Source of the DNA: Monomorium pharaonis
Taxonomy: Eukaryota > Arthropoda > Insecta > Hymenoptera > Formicidae
Direction of reading: 5' to 3'
Assembly (NCBI RefSeq): GCF_013373865.1
Contig: NC_050472.1
Span: forward strand, 11,043,413-11,107,412
Length of the DNA: 64,000 nucleotides
In this document: positions 1 through 10,829 of the stretch, in pieces
Numbering within the stretch: the stretch's first letter is position 1
Layout: every line of letters begins with the position of its first letter
The notes under the pieces: generated by a model
Seen by the model: the letters and a program-made list of their open reading frames with translations, nothing else
Databases searched by the model: none
What the model was told of the DNA's origin: nothing
Position numbers and translations under genes: made by a program

Positions 1-167
1 GAATTTTTTAATTTTGACATTATATTTGTTATTAGTGACTTCACAAATTTTTATATATAAAGTTTTATTAAAATCCGACAAAATCTTGACTTTTGGCACT
101 TTTTCTGGTCTCCTGGCCCACTGTGCGTCGGTAGGGGTGCCTTGAAAGTCGCAACCCATGTGGTAAG

Positions 168-283
168 TTCGTGCGCATTTGGTCTGTGTCCTTTTATTAC
201 TGTGTCCGTTGGTTACTGTGTCCGTTTGTTACTGTGTCCGTTTATTACTGTGCGCATCTGGGACGTTCCCATTTCTACATGGT
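168..283 (+). repeat. Minisatellite-like element, copy 1 (16-bp GTGTCCGTTTRTTACT units)
   Basis: About four 16-bp units (GTGTCCGTTTRTTACT, with variants) lie between the fixed borders GTGCGCATTTGGTCT on the left and GTGCGCATCTGGGACG on the right. The same borders with more units occur on the minus strand at 30612-30852, so borders plus array form one dispersed repeat rather than a local slippage product. It contains open frames in several directions, but they are only translations of the repeat. No target-site duplication could be fixed. Confidence 0.7.
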
Positions 284-299
284 TCGATGTTACACACCT

Positions 300-957
300 T
301 CTATTAGTAACACGTTTATTCAAACACACATAAAACGTGTGTTGAATCAACACACGTGTGTTGAATTAACACATGATTGTGTTGGATTACACATTTGTAC
401 AACGCAACACACTTTGATAACAATACAGGAGTGAAAATTAACACGGAAATAAGTAACACAGTTCAAGTGTGTTAATTAATAGGTTGCATGAATATAAAGT
501 TTCGAAAATCATTTAATATTGCAAGATTGAATAAATATAAAATTTTTAATTAATGAATTGTTTAATTCAGTCAATTCATCAATCATGAATTGTTAAACTG
601 ACAAATAAATAAACAATTTTACTTAATTAATAATTTATTTTTTTAATTCTTAAATGTAGATAAAACATCGCATATAATATTTATACATATTCTATCTATT
701 AGTATTATTTTTAGAAACATGGTTATATATAAAAAAAAATAATTTTATTCCGTAAAGCTGAATAATAGAAACTCGTAATTATCATTCTATCCGAAAAATT
801 CATTTGGTTCGTGGTTAATTTAACTAATATACTTAGCATCCATCAGGGTGAAACAAAAAACCGGATGAGGGAAAATTAAATTTTCAAAACAAACTATTTC
901 TTGGACGTTATTATTCCCTTCTTCAACGTAATATGCATTAAGTAATATGCTTGTTAT
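300..957. other. AT-rich non-coding stretch with short GTGTGTTGAAT-type dyads
   Basis: Between about 310 and 480 the sequence repeats short inverted motifs such as GTGTGTTGAATCAACACAC and GTGTGTTGAATTAACACATG. They look like the remains of a MITE or satellite. The rest, to 957, is plain AT-rich DNA in which I see no gene, RNA or recognisable repeat. Confidence 0.4.
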
Positions 958-2150
958 TGTGACGTGGCGCGTCCGGCCGCGCTCGTCACAAGGGCGTAGG
1001 TCCGACCGATGGGTTCGGTCTGGGGCTACTCCTCGCCGAGCCGAGGGGGATACGACTTTGTTGTTCTATTATCTTTTTTTTTCTAGCTTCCGTGTTACCG
1101 TTTTTCAATTTTAGTTATTAGTTATTTAGAGTTAGGACGCCGAGTGTGGGCTTATTTCAAATTGTATCAAAAAACGGAGGAGGAGGAGCCGTCGTGGGAC
1201 CTTTGTCGCGAGCTATCGACAGTGGTGCCTCGCAAGGAGTTTCCCCACTGAGCCGTGCGTCGGGCCCCGTTGCGCGTTGCCGCCCCTGAGCTACGAGGGT
1301 ACCGACCACGCAGGGATACCACGTTGCGGCACGACGATTCTCTGGAAGGATCACGCCGAGGGCACGCCACCGGGCTGTAGACCGGGGGAGCGGCCGTATC
1401 AATGCCAACCGCCCGCCAGCAAAAATCGGTTCGGTCACGGCCTGGGCCAACCGGACCAGCCAAAACGGCAGGGCAAGAGAGATCTCACCTGTGGAAATCA
1501 ACACGTGCTGATCACGGGAAAATTCGAGGGGTGAAGCGGCGCAGCGATGGACTGAAGATCCTGCGACGCGTGCGGATCCACCTGTCGAAAATCGAAGAGC
1601 GCACGCGCCTGCGCGGCGGCTCGAGCCGGCCGACGCGGGACCGGGGCTCCGCACTGTTCGGCAAGCCGTGCGCTAATACGTATCGATGAGGACTAGTCCT
1701 GTGGTTACCGAATCCGGAAGACCAGCCTTGTTACCGTTTTGTGCTCTGGCGAACCAGGATCTTTTGTACTGTAAGCCCATTACTTGGCAGCCCCCCGGAT
1801 TTACGTAAAATTCGGGTAAGGCGGTCGACTCTCGTGCGAATCCGGATAAAGGATACCGTTTTTTGTTGTGCTACCGGTAGTCCGGAATCCGTTACCGTAT
1901 TGTGTTGGCTTGTGCTTTTGGAGAAACTCGAAATAAAAGTAGAATCTCGTGGCCGCACGAGAGACTGGACCAACCGGCCCCGAATAGTAGTTAATTAAGT
2001 ACGTCCCTCTCGGACAAAGCCGACACCGGCAGTCATAGCTAATTAATATTAGAGTTGATTGTTACCGCGAATACTGTTTCCGAAAAATTATTGCAGTTGT
2101 GATTATTCGTGCGGAGAGCCTCGTCGGCCTCTCGCCTCGCATAGAGATTT
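958..2150 (+). mobile_element. Family X long terminal repeat, copy 1 (3' end lost or diverged)
   Basis: It begins TGTGACGTGGCGCGTCC after a TTAT and is collinear with the solo LTR at 45593-47432 (shared blocks include CGTCACAAGGGCG, GCCGTGCGTCGGGCCCCG and GAGAGCCTCG). It is also related to 40630-42270. Similarity fades near 2150, about 700 bp before the end of the better-preserved copy, so this copy is truncated or diverged at its 3' side. ORFs in it (for example 1157-1654 minus) have no recognisable protein signature. From about 2150 to 2290 I see only unassigned sequence. Confidence 0.7.
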
Positions 2151-2288
2151 TGCATTGACGACATGGTCGATAAGCGGATACGGATTCTTTAAAACCCCCC
2201 ACGAGTGCCGAGGCTGGAGTATCGCGAAAAATAAGTGACCCTTTAAAAACTGTTTCTCCACGTTCTCAGACATTTACAGTAATTCCTC

Positions 2289-2304
2289 TCTCTCTCTCTC
2301 TCTC
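2289..2304. repeat. (TC)n microsatellite
   Basis: A short run of tctctc, the same dinucleotide that borders all three LINEs further right. Confidence 0.8.
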
Positions 2305-2957
2305 GAGTTCGCAAGATTTTAATTTCTGCGACAAATAATTCCAATATTTTTTTAAGTCCACCTTTTTTTAAATATGTAGTTTTAACAATCGTGAATAGTT
2401 GGACTATATTTCGGGTCGATCGTAATTCTGGATGAATATTTGCAAGCATCCAATAAAATAGATAGTTTTTGTTCTTTGGCATGTACACCCAATGGATTCA
2501 CAACCCCAAGATCGTCGTACTATAGAATTATAGCTAAGGCATTTTTGTTATTGTGAAAGAATTCGTTTTCATAATAATGAGAGCCATCTAGTACTGACTT
2601 CAACACGTTATTTTCCGGTTCTTTTGGATTTTGCACATTTAATCGTATTTCGTCATTACTTAATAGTACAGTAAGATTCTTTAGAAGTGACACGATGTAT
2701 GCATAGCGCTCAACATTAACTAAGTTCGGTAAACTTGAAGCCTGATTTTTTTTCCATACTAGTTCTTTACAAACAACGTGTTTTTCTGGAGAAACCATGT
2801 GAAAATCTTCAACAAGAATTTTGTCGAGTAAATACTTGGTATTTATTGTGGAGAATAGTATTGATGGTAGGAATCTCTTTTCATGCATTTCTTTCACTGT
2901 ATCAAAATGAACAAGAGAGGTTGTAGGATTTACATGCTGTTGAACATTATCCTGCAA

Positions 2958-3400
2958 AAAAATATATTTACAACATTGTTTTATAAACTACAAATTATAA
3001 ATATGTATATTTCCTTAATGGTCACTGTACCAGTATAATGGATATATAAGTAGTCATTAAATACTGAACACCGTGTCAATTATATAATCGACAGCTGTTT
3101 GAGAAATCTGGCAAGTTTCACGAAATTTTCAAAAGAAATTTTGCTGCGTGCCATCGAAGTTTTTTTGTTGGAGTCATGGGTAACTTTTCATTTGCTACAT
3201 ACAAGAAAAATCGCAATTATGAGTTAAACTAAGAAAAAATTATAAAAAATAAAGCTGTATAAATAACTTCATGGAATTGTCCTAAACTACTTGTTAATTT
3301 GTAATACAAGCGCGTAAATTAATAATTATAAAAATTAAAACAAATAGAATTTTGTGTTTAACGCTTGTTTACAATAATAAGATTAACAAACGATTAATAA
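2958..3400. other. AT-rich intronic stretch
   Basis: This lies between the two exons of the zinc-finger pseudogene. No ORF of note and no repeat recognised; simple AT-rich sequence up to the palindromic element. Confidence 0.4.
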
Positions 3401-3849
3401 AACGAGCTTCGAAAGTTGTTGGTATACATTAAAATAAAATTTATTTATTGTAATGATTATACATTTCGGCTTACTTAGTAATATTCTTCTTCAGTAATAT
3501 ATCAAATCCGCGACTCATCGAAATTGATGCAACCACAATGTACCGATACAGTAATTTAACATTTATAAGTATAAGGTATTTTAATACAATGAGTCATCCT
3601 CGCGATAACGTAATGGCGAGTATGACTCATTGTATTAAAATATTGTTATTCTTATAAACGTTAATTTATTATATGAATACATTGTGATTACACCAATTTC
3701 GGTTTTTATGAGTCGCAGATTTGATATGTTACTGAAGAAGACTAAGTAAATTGAAACCGAGACTAACAATAAGTATAACGTATAATGTCAGTACAGTTGG
3801 TATAAATAAATTTTATTTTAATTTATACCAACAACTTTTGTAGCTCATT
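3401..3849. mobile_element. Palindromic (foldback) MITE
   Basis: The left side (cgagcttcgaaagttgttgg, then taaaataaaatttattta) is mirrored on the right (taaataaattttattttaa, then ccaacaacttttgtagctca). The arms of roughly 200 bp are imperfect and meet near 3600-3625, where AATACAATGAGTCAT faces ATGACTCATTGTATT. It has no coding capacity. The size and symmetry fit a foldback MITE; superfamily and target-site duplication are not clear. Confidence 0.75.
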
Positions 3850-4317
3850 ATATTGACCATTTGTTGACTTTATAAGTTATAAAAATAAAAAATTAACCCG
3901 ATCGAAATTCAATTATATTACCTGAGAAAAAACTTACCATTATTGCAAATCATTGCAATGTGTTCGTCATTATTGTCGTTTATATAAAAATTAAGATTTG
4001 CGAGATCTAATATTTCATCTATATCCGCTTGTATTTTATGGTGTTTTCGCCAAAGGTGCTGACAAAATGATTTCCATTTATTAAAAGTTGAACCGCATCC
4101 AACGTATTTACACTGAACTTGAAATTGTGGGTTCAATCTGTGGTAGCGTACTACGTGAGATATAAAATTGACGTTCAGTATTACAGCTAAACACATAGAA
4201 CACTTTGTTGTATCCTGCCTTGTCAGATCCATACTTAATTTTTTGATATTTTTTTCAAATTTTAATTTCTAAAATTATCACACTGTTCGTTAATGCGTGC
4301 GTTCCGAGAGACAGAGA

Positions 4318-6499
4318 TTGATTGATTGATTGATTGCTTTTATTATGCTCGAGCAATGGCTGTAGGGCAAAGAAGATTGAGCAGGAACATAAATTTTACA
4401 ATTAGTCAAGCAACAATGAAAGTTAACAATAAACTTATAATCAAAACTAAGCTTATAAAGTAAAGTCAGTCGCAAACTACAAGCAAAGAGGTGAATCAAT
4501 CGCAAGCATTATAAAAAGTACATAAGTAGAAAAATTAGCAAATTCAAGACTGTCGGAACGCTGATAAGAAATTTAAACTAAAGTATAACATCACTAATAA
4601 TGCAAGGTCAAATTATCTTACAAAGTAAAGATGACAAAGTATAGTAAGCGAGTATAAGATAGGATGAGTACAGAAGTAGCATAGTTGTCAGACTCAAAAT
4701 AGTCGAACGCAGTAAAGCAATAATTTCTTATATAGCTTAAACTAATATGTAAGGTATAGAAACTAGATTACAAGCAACATACAAAAGTAGAGCAAACGCA
4801 GATACAAGCTGGTTAAGTATGGTAAGGCAAGGGAAGAAAACTTCAAAGCAATCAAGCGCTAGCAAAAGCTAGTATAACTAATTACATAACTAACTTAATG
4901 AAGTGAGTTCAAATCTAACTTAACCGCAAATATAATAAAGCAAGCAATTATGTTGTGAGCAATGTAATCACAGAAATAGCAACACAAGCAAACCCAGAAG
5001 CGATAAAGAACGAGCGAAGAATATCCTTAAATAAAGGTAACCAAGGAAGGCGAAGTAATGTAAATGATGAAGGAGCAGAAGGAGTATGTCATGCCAACCT
5101 GTCGAGGTCAGCCACCGAGTTCACCCGAATCACAGGTTCGCCATCCGAGCGTCTGACATTAACACGACCCCCACTGACCCAAACATATCGATATGATCTT
5201 CTCCTGGCAGTATGCTTGGTTTGCTTCAGCAGTTCATAAACGTCTCTGGGAAGCAGCTCATTCTCGCAAACCTCACTTTGCACCAGCACACGACGCGCAC
5301 GCTTCTTTGAGATAATGATATTACGAACAGCAACAGAGGTCAAGGTGACAAAGAGTGAAACGGAGGCAGAGACCGGCAAAGGACGATCATGAAACACTAC
5401 GCGACCTGACTCACGAGCAACGGTCCTAACCTCCAAAATATGGCTTGACAGTTCAGGGATACCAAGCTTCGTGAACACATTGCGAACGAGAGCCAAAGGG
5501 GTAATAGACAATGCAGATGGCACACCCGATATAATAATAAGCACATTGTCGGTTTGACTATGCGAGGCTAATCCAGACGATCCCTGATGACTCTTTAAGT
5601 CACCTATGTCACGCGCCATAGTAGCACAGCTCTGCTCTAACGAAGAGATACGCTGACTATTTCTCTCCACATTACCAGCAATAACATTCAATTGATTAAG
5701 CTTAGCGTTAAGCTCCTGATTAGTACGTCGCTGTTCCTCGATAAAAGCAGAGAATTTGGCGCCCTGTGTTGTTCGACCAATTTTAACAAAAGTTCATTAG
5801 TTGAGACATCAACACTCGCCAGTGATTGCGACTGCGACCGCGACGAAGAAGCAATGCTCACAGGAGTGGTCATATTTGCAAAATCGAATGGTTGCAATGC
5901 GCTTACTACTTCTGGTGTCAAAGGCGTGTTTAACAAAGCAGACAACGACTTACAGCACTCGTCAGCGTACCTAGTGTTGGAATAGGACTTTATGTAGCCA
6001 GGATGAAATACCCTCCCGCACTCGCATTCGACCGACGCAGTAGCAATCGGTTTGTTACACCGAGCACACATAGGTTTCATGAGTAGATATGAACACACTA
6101 ATTAAATAAATCAGTATATAAATATACAATTCGATCGCAAAGAATGTACGCATCAGTTCACGCAGGCGATTTCCATCGAAACTTCACAATTAATCATTGG
6201 GAGCCAACTTGGACACCGGACATGCGGCTGGTGGAAGCAGCGCTTGCGCAGGAGAGAAACGGCCAACGGAGACAGCAAGACAGGAAAGAATGCTCCAGTA
6301 AAATCCGCGTGTCCAAACCAAAAAGCGGTCAAAAAATACCAATTTAAGGCCAAGTGGACACCACCAATAAAGAAAAGTGTCAAGAAAGTGCACCCTTGAC
6401 CGTGAGACTGCAAAAAGAAAGCCCCGAAGGGCAGCAACCAGCAGTAAAAAGCACAGAAATACAGAGCAAGAAAAGTGCGTCCGCACGCAGTACTCACCC

Positions 6500-6500
<1 letters not shown>
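4318..6500 (-). mobile_element. CR1-like non-LTR element A, ORF1-only
   Basis: The minus-strand element begins right after a (TC)n run with a 5' region shared with element C (GTGCGGACGCACT, GCTGCCCTTCGG, TCAAGGG in the same order, 6395-6500 against 12215-12328). It encodes ORF1 (6098-5089) and ends in an (AATC)n tail at about 4318-4330, followed by TC-rich DNA. The 760 bp between ORF1 and the tail contain no endonuclease or reverse transcriptase, so it is an internally deleted or ORF1-only derivative that would depend on a partner for mobility (inference). That 3' part is purine-rich with many AAGTA/AAGCAA words. Confidence 0.7.
5089..6098 (-). pseudogene. LINE ORF1 protein, PHD-like finger plus coiled-coil/RRM-like region (frameshifted)
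   Basis: The first segment (6098-5688) starts MCSYLLMKPMCARCNKPI and shows a compact Cys/His pattern (CxxC, then CxC, then H), like the PHD-type finger at the start of ORF1 in insect CR1-group LINEs. The second segment (5691-5089) lies in another frame. It has a heptad-like stretch (VERNSQRISSLEQSC) and then a domain ending RRRSYRYVWVSGGRVNVRR, the layout of LINE ORF1 RNA-binding domains. One frameshift near 5690-5760 separates them. The expected role is RNA binding and chaperoning in the retrotransposition particle. The equivalent protein in element C has the same order of parts, which supports the assignment. Confidence 0.65.

Positions 6501-6502
<2 letters not shown>

Positions 6503-6541
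<39 letters not shown>
6503..6541. repeat. (GA)n microsatellite between LINEs A and B
   Basis: About 39 bp of pure GA, directly adjoining the 5' end of element A and the (AATC)n tail of element B (gattgattgattgatc at 6541-6556). Confidence 0.9.
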
Positions 6542-6545
<4 letters not shown>

Positions 6546-7371
6546 ATTGATTGATCTTTTATTAGCTTTCTCAGCTATTTTCAATACATATATATACAAT
6601 TTTATGCTACATCATTAAAAACAAACTCTTTTAGCATTCGTTTAAACATTTCTAAACGATTACAATGTTTAACTTCGGGTGGTAATGCGTTATACATTAA
6701 CACACCCTCATAAAATAAACTTTTTTGCGCGCTTCTTGTTTTTCGAAATTCAATAACAATATCCCCTGTCTGCCTAGTTTCGCGTTCTCCCTCTACTATT
6801 CTAAGTCTATTACTAAATTGCTCCGGCATCATATTATTTAAAATTTTAAAAATAAATATGCACGTGTTGTAATACAGCCTTTGTCTTATTGTCATAAATT
6901 GCAACGCTTGGTGCATACATTTAACTTTGGTACGTCTGTCACATTGCAATATGACTCTCATAGCTCTATTTTGCGCTTTTTGGAGCCTACTTAACTGTGT
7001 ATCTCCCATATCTAATAGTAGCGTCGCACAATACTCAAAGTGAGGTGCTACAATTGTTTTGTATATCGTACACGCCTAGTGTACGCCGAGATAAAGTTTC
7101 CTATTCTATTTAAAAAACTTATTTTTTTCCCTATTTTCTTTAGCATGTAATCACAGTGACCGTTAAATCTAAGTCTATCATCAATAATTATACCCAAGTA
7201 CTTTATTATTTCTACACGCTCAATCTCATTTCCATCCAAACATCTCACAGTAGTATTGCCTCTCAATTCTTTTTTTATCCCTCTAACTAACATATATTTT
7301 GTTTTCCCCGAATTCATCTTCAGTTTATTAATATTCATCCATTCCTCCACTACGTTAAATTCAATATTCAA
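6541..7371 (-). mobile_element. 5'-truncated non-LTR element B (reverse transcriptase C-terminus)
   Basis: Only the last ~830 bp of a LINE remain: the end of the reverse transcriptase ORF, a short 3' UTR and an (AATC)n tail. 5' truncation is typical of target-primed reverse transcription. Both ends adjoin (GA/TC)n microsatellite (6503-6541 and 7374-7385). Confidence 0.75.
6602..7371 (-). pseudogene. LINE reverse transcriptase, C-terminal part (truncated, frameshifted)
   Basis: The segment 7371-7048 contains NKLKMNSGKTKYMLV and VEIIKYLGIIIDDRL, the motifs that follow the YADD box in LINE reverse transcriptases (NxxKT and the LG block). The segment 7009-6602 carries the post-RT tail (LQKAQNRAMRVIL, FYEGVLMYNALPPEVK) and ends in a normal stop. 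One frameshift near 7075 separates them, and everything upstream, including the catalytic box, is missing. The precise LINE clade cannot be fixed from this part. Confidence 0.75.
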
Positions 7372-7373
7372 GA

Positions 7374-7386
7374 GAGAGAGAGAGAA
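7374..7386. repeat. (GA)n microsatellite between LINEs B and C
   Basis: A short gagaga run that joins the truncated 5' end of element B to the 3' end of element C. Confidence 0.85.
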
Positions 7387-7871
7387 AAGCGTTTATTAAG
7401 CGTTCTAGGGCAAGCCCTCTAAGAACGTACCAGACAGCGAATACAGAGTAAAAGTTGAGCTATGACAAATAGTACAGACAGACTAACAAAATAATGAGAT
7501 AACAAATAACGAGAATAACGAGAACAATGAGAACAATGTATATACACGGATTATACGGAGACATTCGAAAAGATAGTCAATAGTAGATAGATTGATGGGT
7601 ACAAACGCGTGGACAGAGCAATATATATCGGCGCATAGAAATAAAATAAAATAGTCGGCATATAATCGGCATAAAAGACGCAGAGCCGGGGCGGAGGTGC
7701 AACACGGAACAAAGAACAAAGAATAACGAACAAAGAACAAATAGCGCAGTAGAAGTTCGAGTCAGACACGTTAAAGAAAATTAATACCGTATAGCTCACG
7801 CAGGTGGAAAAGGTAGAACAGAGCATACGGCGATGGTCGCTACTCATACGGACTCACGCCGTCGCAGATGA

Positions 7872-10657
7872 TCAAAGAATTTGCGCTTGAAGGATCCCTG
7901 CGAGTCCGAGTCTCGGATGGTCGATGGGAGGGAACTCCAGAGCGAGGAACCGACGCTGCAGAAAGATTGCTGGTAGGTAGTGGTACGACAGGAGGGAACG
8001 ATGAGGCACGGAGAAGAGCGGGAGAGGGAGCGGGGGGGGAATGTAAGGACGGAACAAGGAAGCAAGGTAAGATGGGGTGCCGGAGTGAATGATTGAGAAG
8101 AGGAAGCAGCCAGTCAGATATGTTCTTCGATCATCCGCGGACAGCCAGCCCAGTCGGTCGTAGTAAGACGAGACATGATCGTCCCAGCGCAAGTTAAAAA
8201 TAAAGCGCACGCACGCGTTTAAGAGTCGCCTCAGCCTGAGCCTCTGTTGACCTGTTAGGTCGGTGAAGACAGCAGCGCAATAATCAAAGATGGGGAAGAT
8301 CATGGAGGACACCATCTGCACGCGAAGCGGAGCAGCAAGGCTGTTTTTGAATTGCTTCAGTCGCCAGAGAATACTGTTGACCTTGTTGGCAGAGACTTTA
8401 ATGTGTTCTGACCAATTGAGGGTGCTAGTTAGCGTGACCCCAAGGTCAGTTGCCTGACCTGCTCAATGGGCTTGCCGCTTAGTTCAAGCACGATACTGTG
8501 GGAGGTTGTTATACCGTTAATGTATTTAGCGCTGCCCAGAAGCATAGCCTTTGTTTTTCGGGCGTTTAGAAATAGACGGTTCCGCTCGGCCCAGCGCTCG
8601 ACGGCAGCAATGTTCTCCCTGATCCCTCCCAGGGCCGACTCAAGGTCATTGGTTTTAAAGTGAATATAAATTTGCAGGTCATCAGCGTATAAGATGTAGT
8701 TCGAGTTACACAGAGAATGTCGCAGATTATTTATAAAAACGGCGAAGAGCAGAGGACCTACGACGGAGCCCTGAGGGACACCAGCAGTAACGGATGCACA
8801 CGAGGAGAGGGAACCGTCTGGTCCGCGCACACGCTGATGCGTGCCAGAGAGGTAGGAGTTGAACCAGGAGAGGACAGGAGAGGAGACTGAGAGAAGCGCC
8901 AGCTTGCGGAGAAGCAGATCATGCCGAACACTGTCGAATGGTTTTGAGAAATCAAAGAGGATGAGCAAGGTAACCATGCGTTTGTCGACAGCCAGCCTGA
9001 TGTCGTCGATGACCTTGACGAGAGCAGTCTGGGTGTTATTGCCCCTCCGAAAGCCGGCTTGGAGAGGGTCTAAGAGATGGGAATAGTTTAGGTGCGAGGA
9101 GAGTTGGTCAAATACTGTACGCTCTAGGATTTTTGAGAGATAGGAGAGGATTGAGATTGGGCGATAGTCAGGTGATGTGGCAGAATTTCTGGTTTTAGGA
9201 AGAGGAATGACGTACGATGATTTCCAGGAAGTAGGGAACGTGGAAGAATTCAGGGAGAGGTTTAGGAGATCAAGGATAAAAGGAAAGGTAACGGGTAGAC
9301 TGTCTAGGATGAGGCGACGGTTAATGCCGTCTGAACCAGTGGAATTTGAAGAGCATTTAGCAAAAGCTTTTAGCAAAATGTCGGATGTGATGTGGAGAAA
9401 ATGAAAGGTATGAGGTTCTAGTGTAGAAGTGGGGGGAGGGGGGATAGAGAGGAAGGTGGGTGAAGGGATAGGAGGGGGAGAGGAAGAGTGTACGAAAGTA
9501 AAAAAGCGGTTGAGCTGGTCCAGTGGAACTGCTGGGAGAGAGGAAGATCTAGCCTTGGCAAGGCCCAGTGATCTGAGCTCTGTCCATAATCGTGCAGAGT
9601 TCGAAATGGATCCGAGACGGTTCCCGAGATAGACATTCTAAGCCGCATCTATGAGGCACTTCACCTCGTTGCGCAGGAAGGTGAAAGAATCGCGCAGTGC
9701 CCGGGAGGGATGACGTCGATACGCACGACGTGTCGCATCTCTACGCCTCATCAATTGGTGGATAGAGGAGCCCCTTAGCCAAGGGGCGGGGGGCCGCTTG
9801 GCTTTAATCAGGCGGAGAGGAGCGTGGAGGTCCCGGGTATTGGTAAGGTAGGAGTTGAGCAGGGTAATCCTGTCGTCGAGAGAAAGCGGAGAGTACTCGG
9901 GAGCCCAGTAGAGTGTGGAGAGGGAGTTGAGGAAGCCCTCGATGCTAAAGTTGGAGTAGTCACGCACTTCAATAGTGCGAGGCGGCAAGCGATGCACGAA
10001 AAAATCGAGGGTGACCTCTATAAGGTCATGCATAGAGAGGAAGGAGAGGAGTTCTTGGTGATAGGATAGGAGTAAGGAACTGTCGCTGAGGAAACAATGG
10101 TCGATGCGAGTATGGGATGAGGAGGTATAGTGTGTATTGTCGAAGGGTACGATATATAGATTATTGCTCGTACAAAACTCCAGCAGGGCATCCGAATCGA
10201 AGGTGGACCGATTCAGATCGATGTTGAAGTCACCAATGATAACCGCCGTGGAGTAGGATGTGTGGAGACTCTCGAAGTCGGTCATGAAGCGCTTTATGTG
10301 TCCCGTCTTAGGCGGGCGATATACAACGGCGAGCAGAAAAGGCCGCGTGGAAGAGACAGAAATACGCAGGAACAGATACTCAGGCTGAGCAGAATACATC
10401 TCGGACAAAGAAGCGAGAATAGACGCACCGATGCCGCGCCGCACGTACAGGCCGATGCCGCCCCCTCCTCTCCAACATCTATCAAGTCTGAAGAGCTGAT
10501 ACCCAGCGAGGTCGACTAGTTTATCTGGACAATGTGGCTTTAGCCACGTTTCCGACAAAGCGATCAGATCGTAATCGCGCCGCGAAAAATAATCGCTGAA
10601 TTCAGAGAAGTGGGGGAGGAGGGACTGGCAGTTCACGTGACACAAACGAAGCGGCAC
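7872..10657 (-). pseudogene. LINE element C ORF2: endonuclease and reverse transcriptase (one stop, one frameshift)
   Basis: The start MPLRLCHVNCQSLLPHF is the opening of an APE-type endonuclease. Its catalytic boxes are visible: SETWL, the YRPP block, GDFNID and the RIDH box. An amber stop at about 9638 (after CLIDAA) interrupts the linker, and the same frame then reopens into the reverse transcriptase: GSDGINRR, VIPLPK, FDFSKPFDSVRHDLLL, AGVPQGSVVGPLLFA, YADDLQIY and the NARKTK box. A frameshift near 8440 is followed by the C-terminal tail (8321-7872). Only one nonsense change and one or two frameshifts separate it from an open ORF2, so it is fairly young. Known role: nicking of target DNA and target-primed reverse transcription. 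Confidence 0.85.
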
Positions 10658-10829
10658 GGCGGATTCACGGGCGGCACGCGGCGGCCGTCAACCTTTGCGC
10701 TGGGATGCTCTTTTCGGAATGGCACCACGATGAGTGCTACGCGCGGCCGTCACGCCTCCGGCTACAGGCAGTGCATGAGCCTGTGCAGGAGGGGACGGGG
10801 GGGCAACAAAAGCATCGAGCCCACAAGCG

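Larger units (their letters stand above)
2310..4232 (-). pseudogene. Decayed transposon-type zinc-finger gene (two exons)
   Basis: The first exon (4232 to about 3920) encodes two zinc-finger-like motifs: C-x2-C with an H-x4-H, then C-x4-C with an H-rich pair (CQHLWRKHH). After an intron of about 1 kb, 2957-2520 continues with a segment I associate with a dispersed animal transposon-type protein family, ending near the hallmark YYDDLGVVNPLG. The frame breaks there: the remaining homologous text (FYWMLANIHPELRS onward, to about 2310) lies in another frame. At least one frameshift and one stop make it a pseudogene. The intron holds a palindromic MITE. The true start, function and superfamily are not established; family membership is from memory of the motif, not from a search. 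Confidence 0.5.

Noticed and set aside
1157..1690. Protein genes in the GC-rich block
   Set aside because: Homologous blocks at 45.8-46.3 kb do not conserve the frames; it is LTR DNA.
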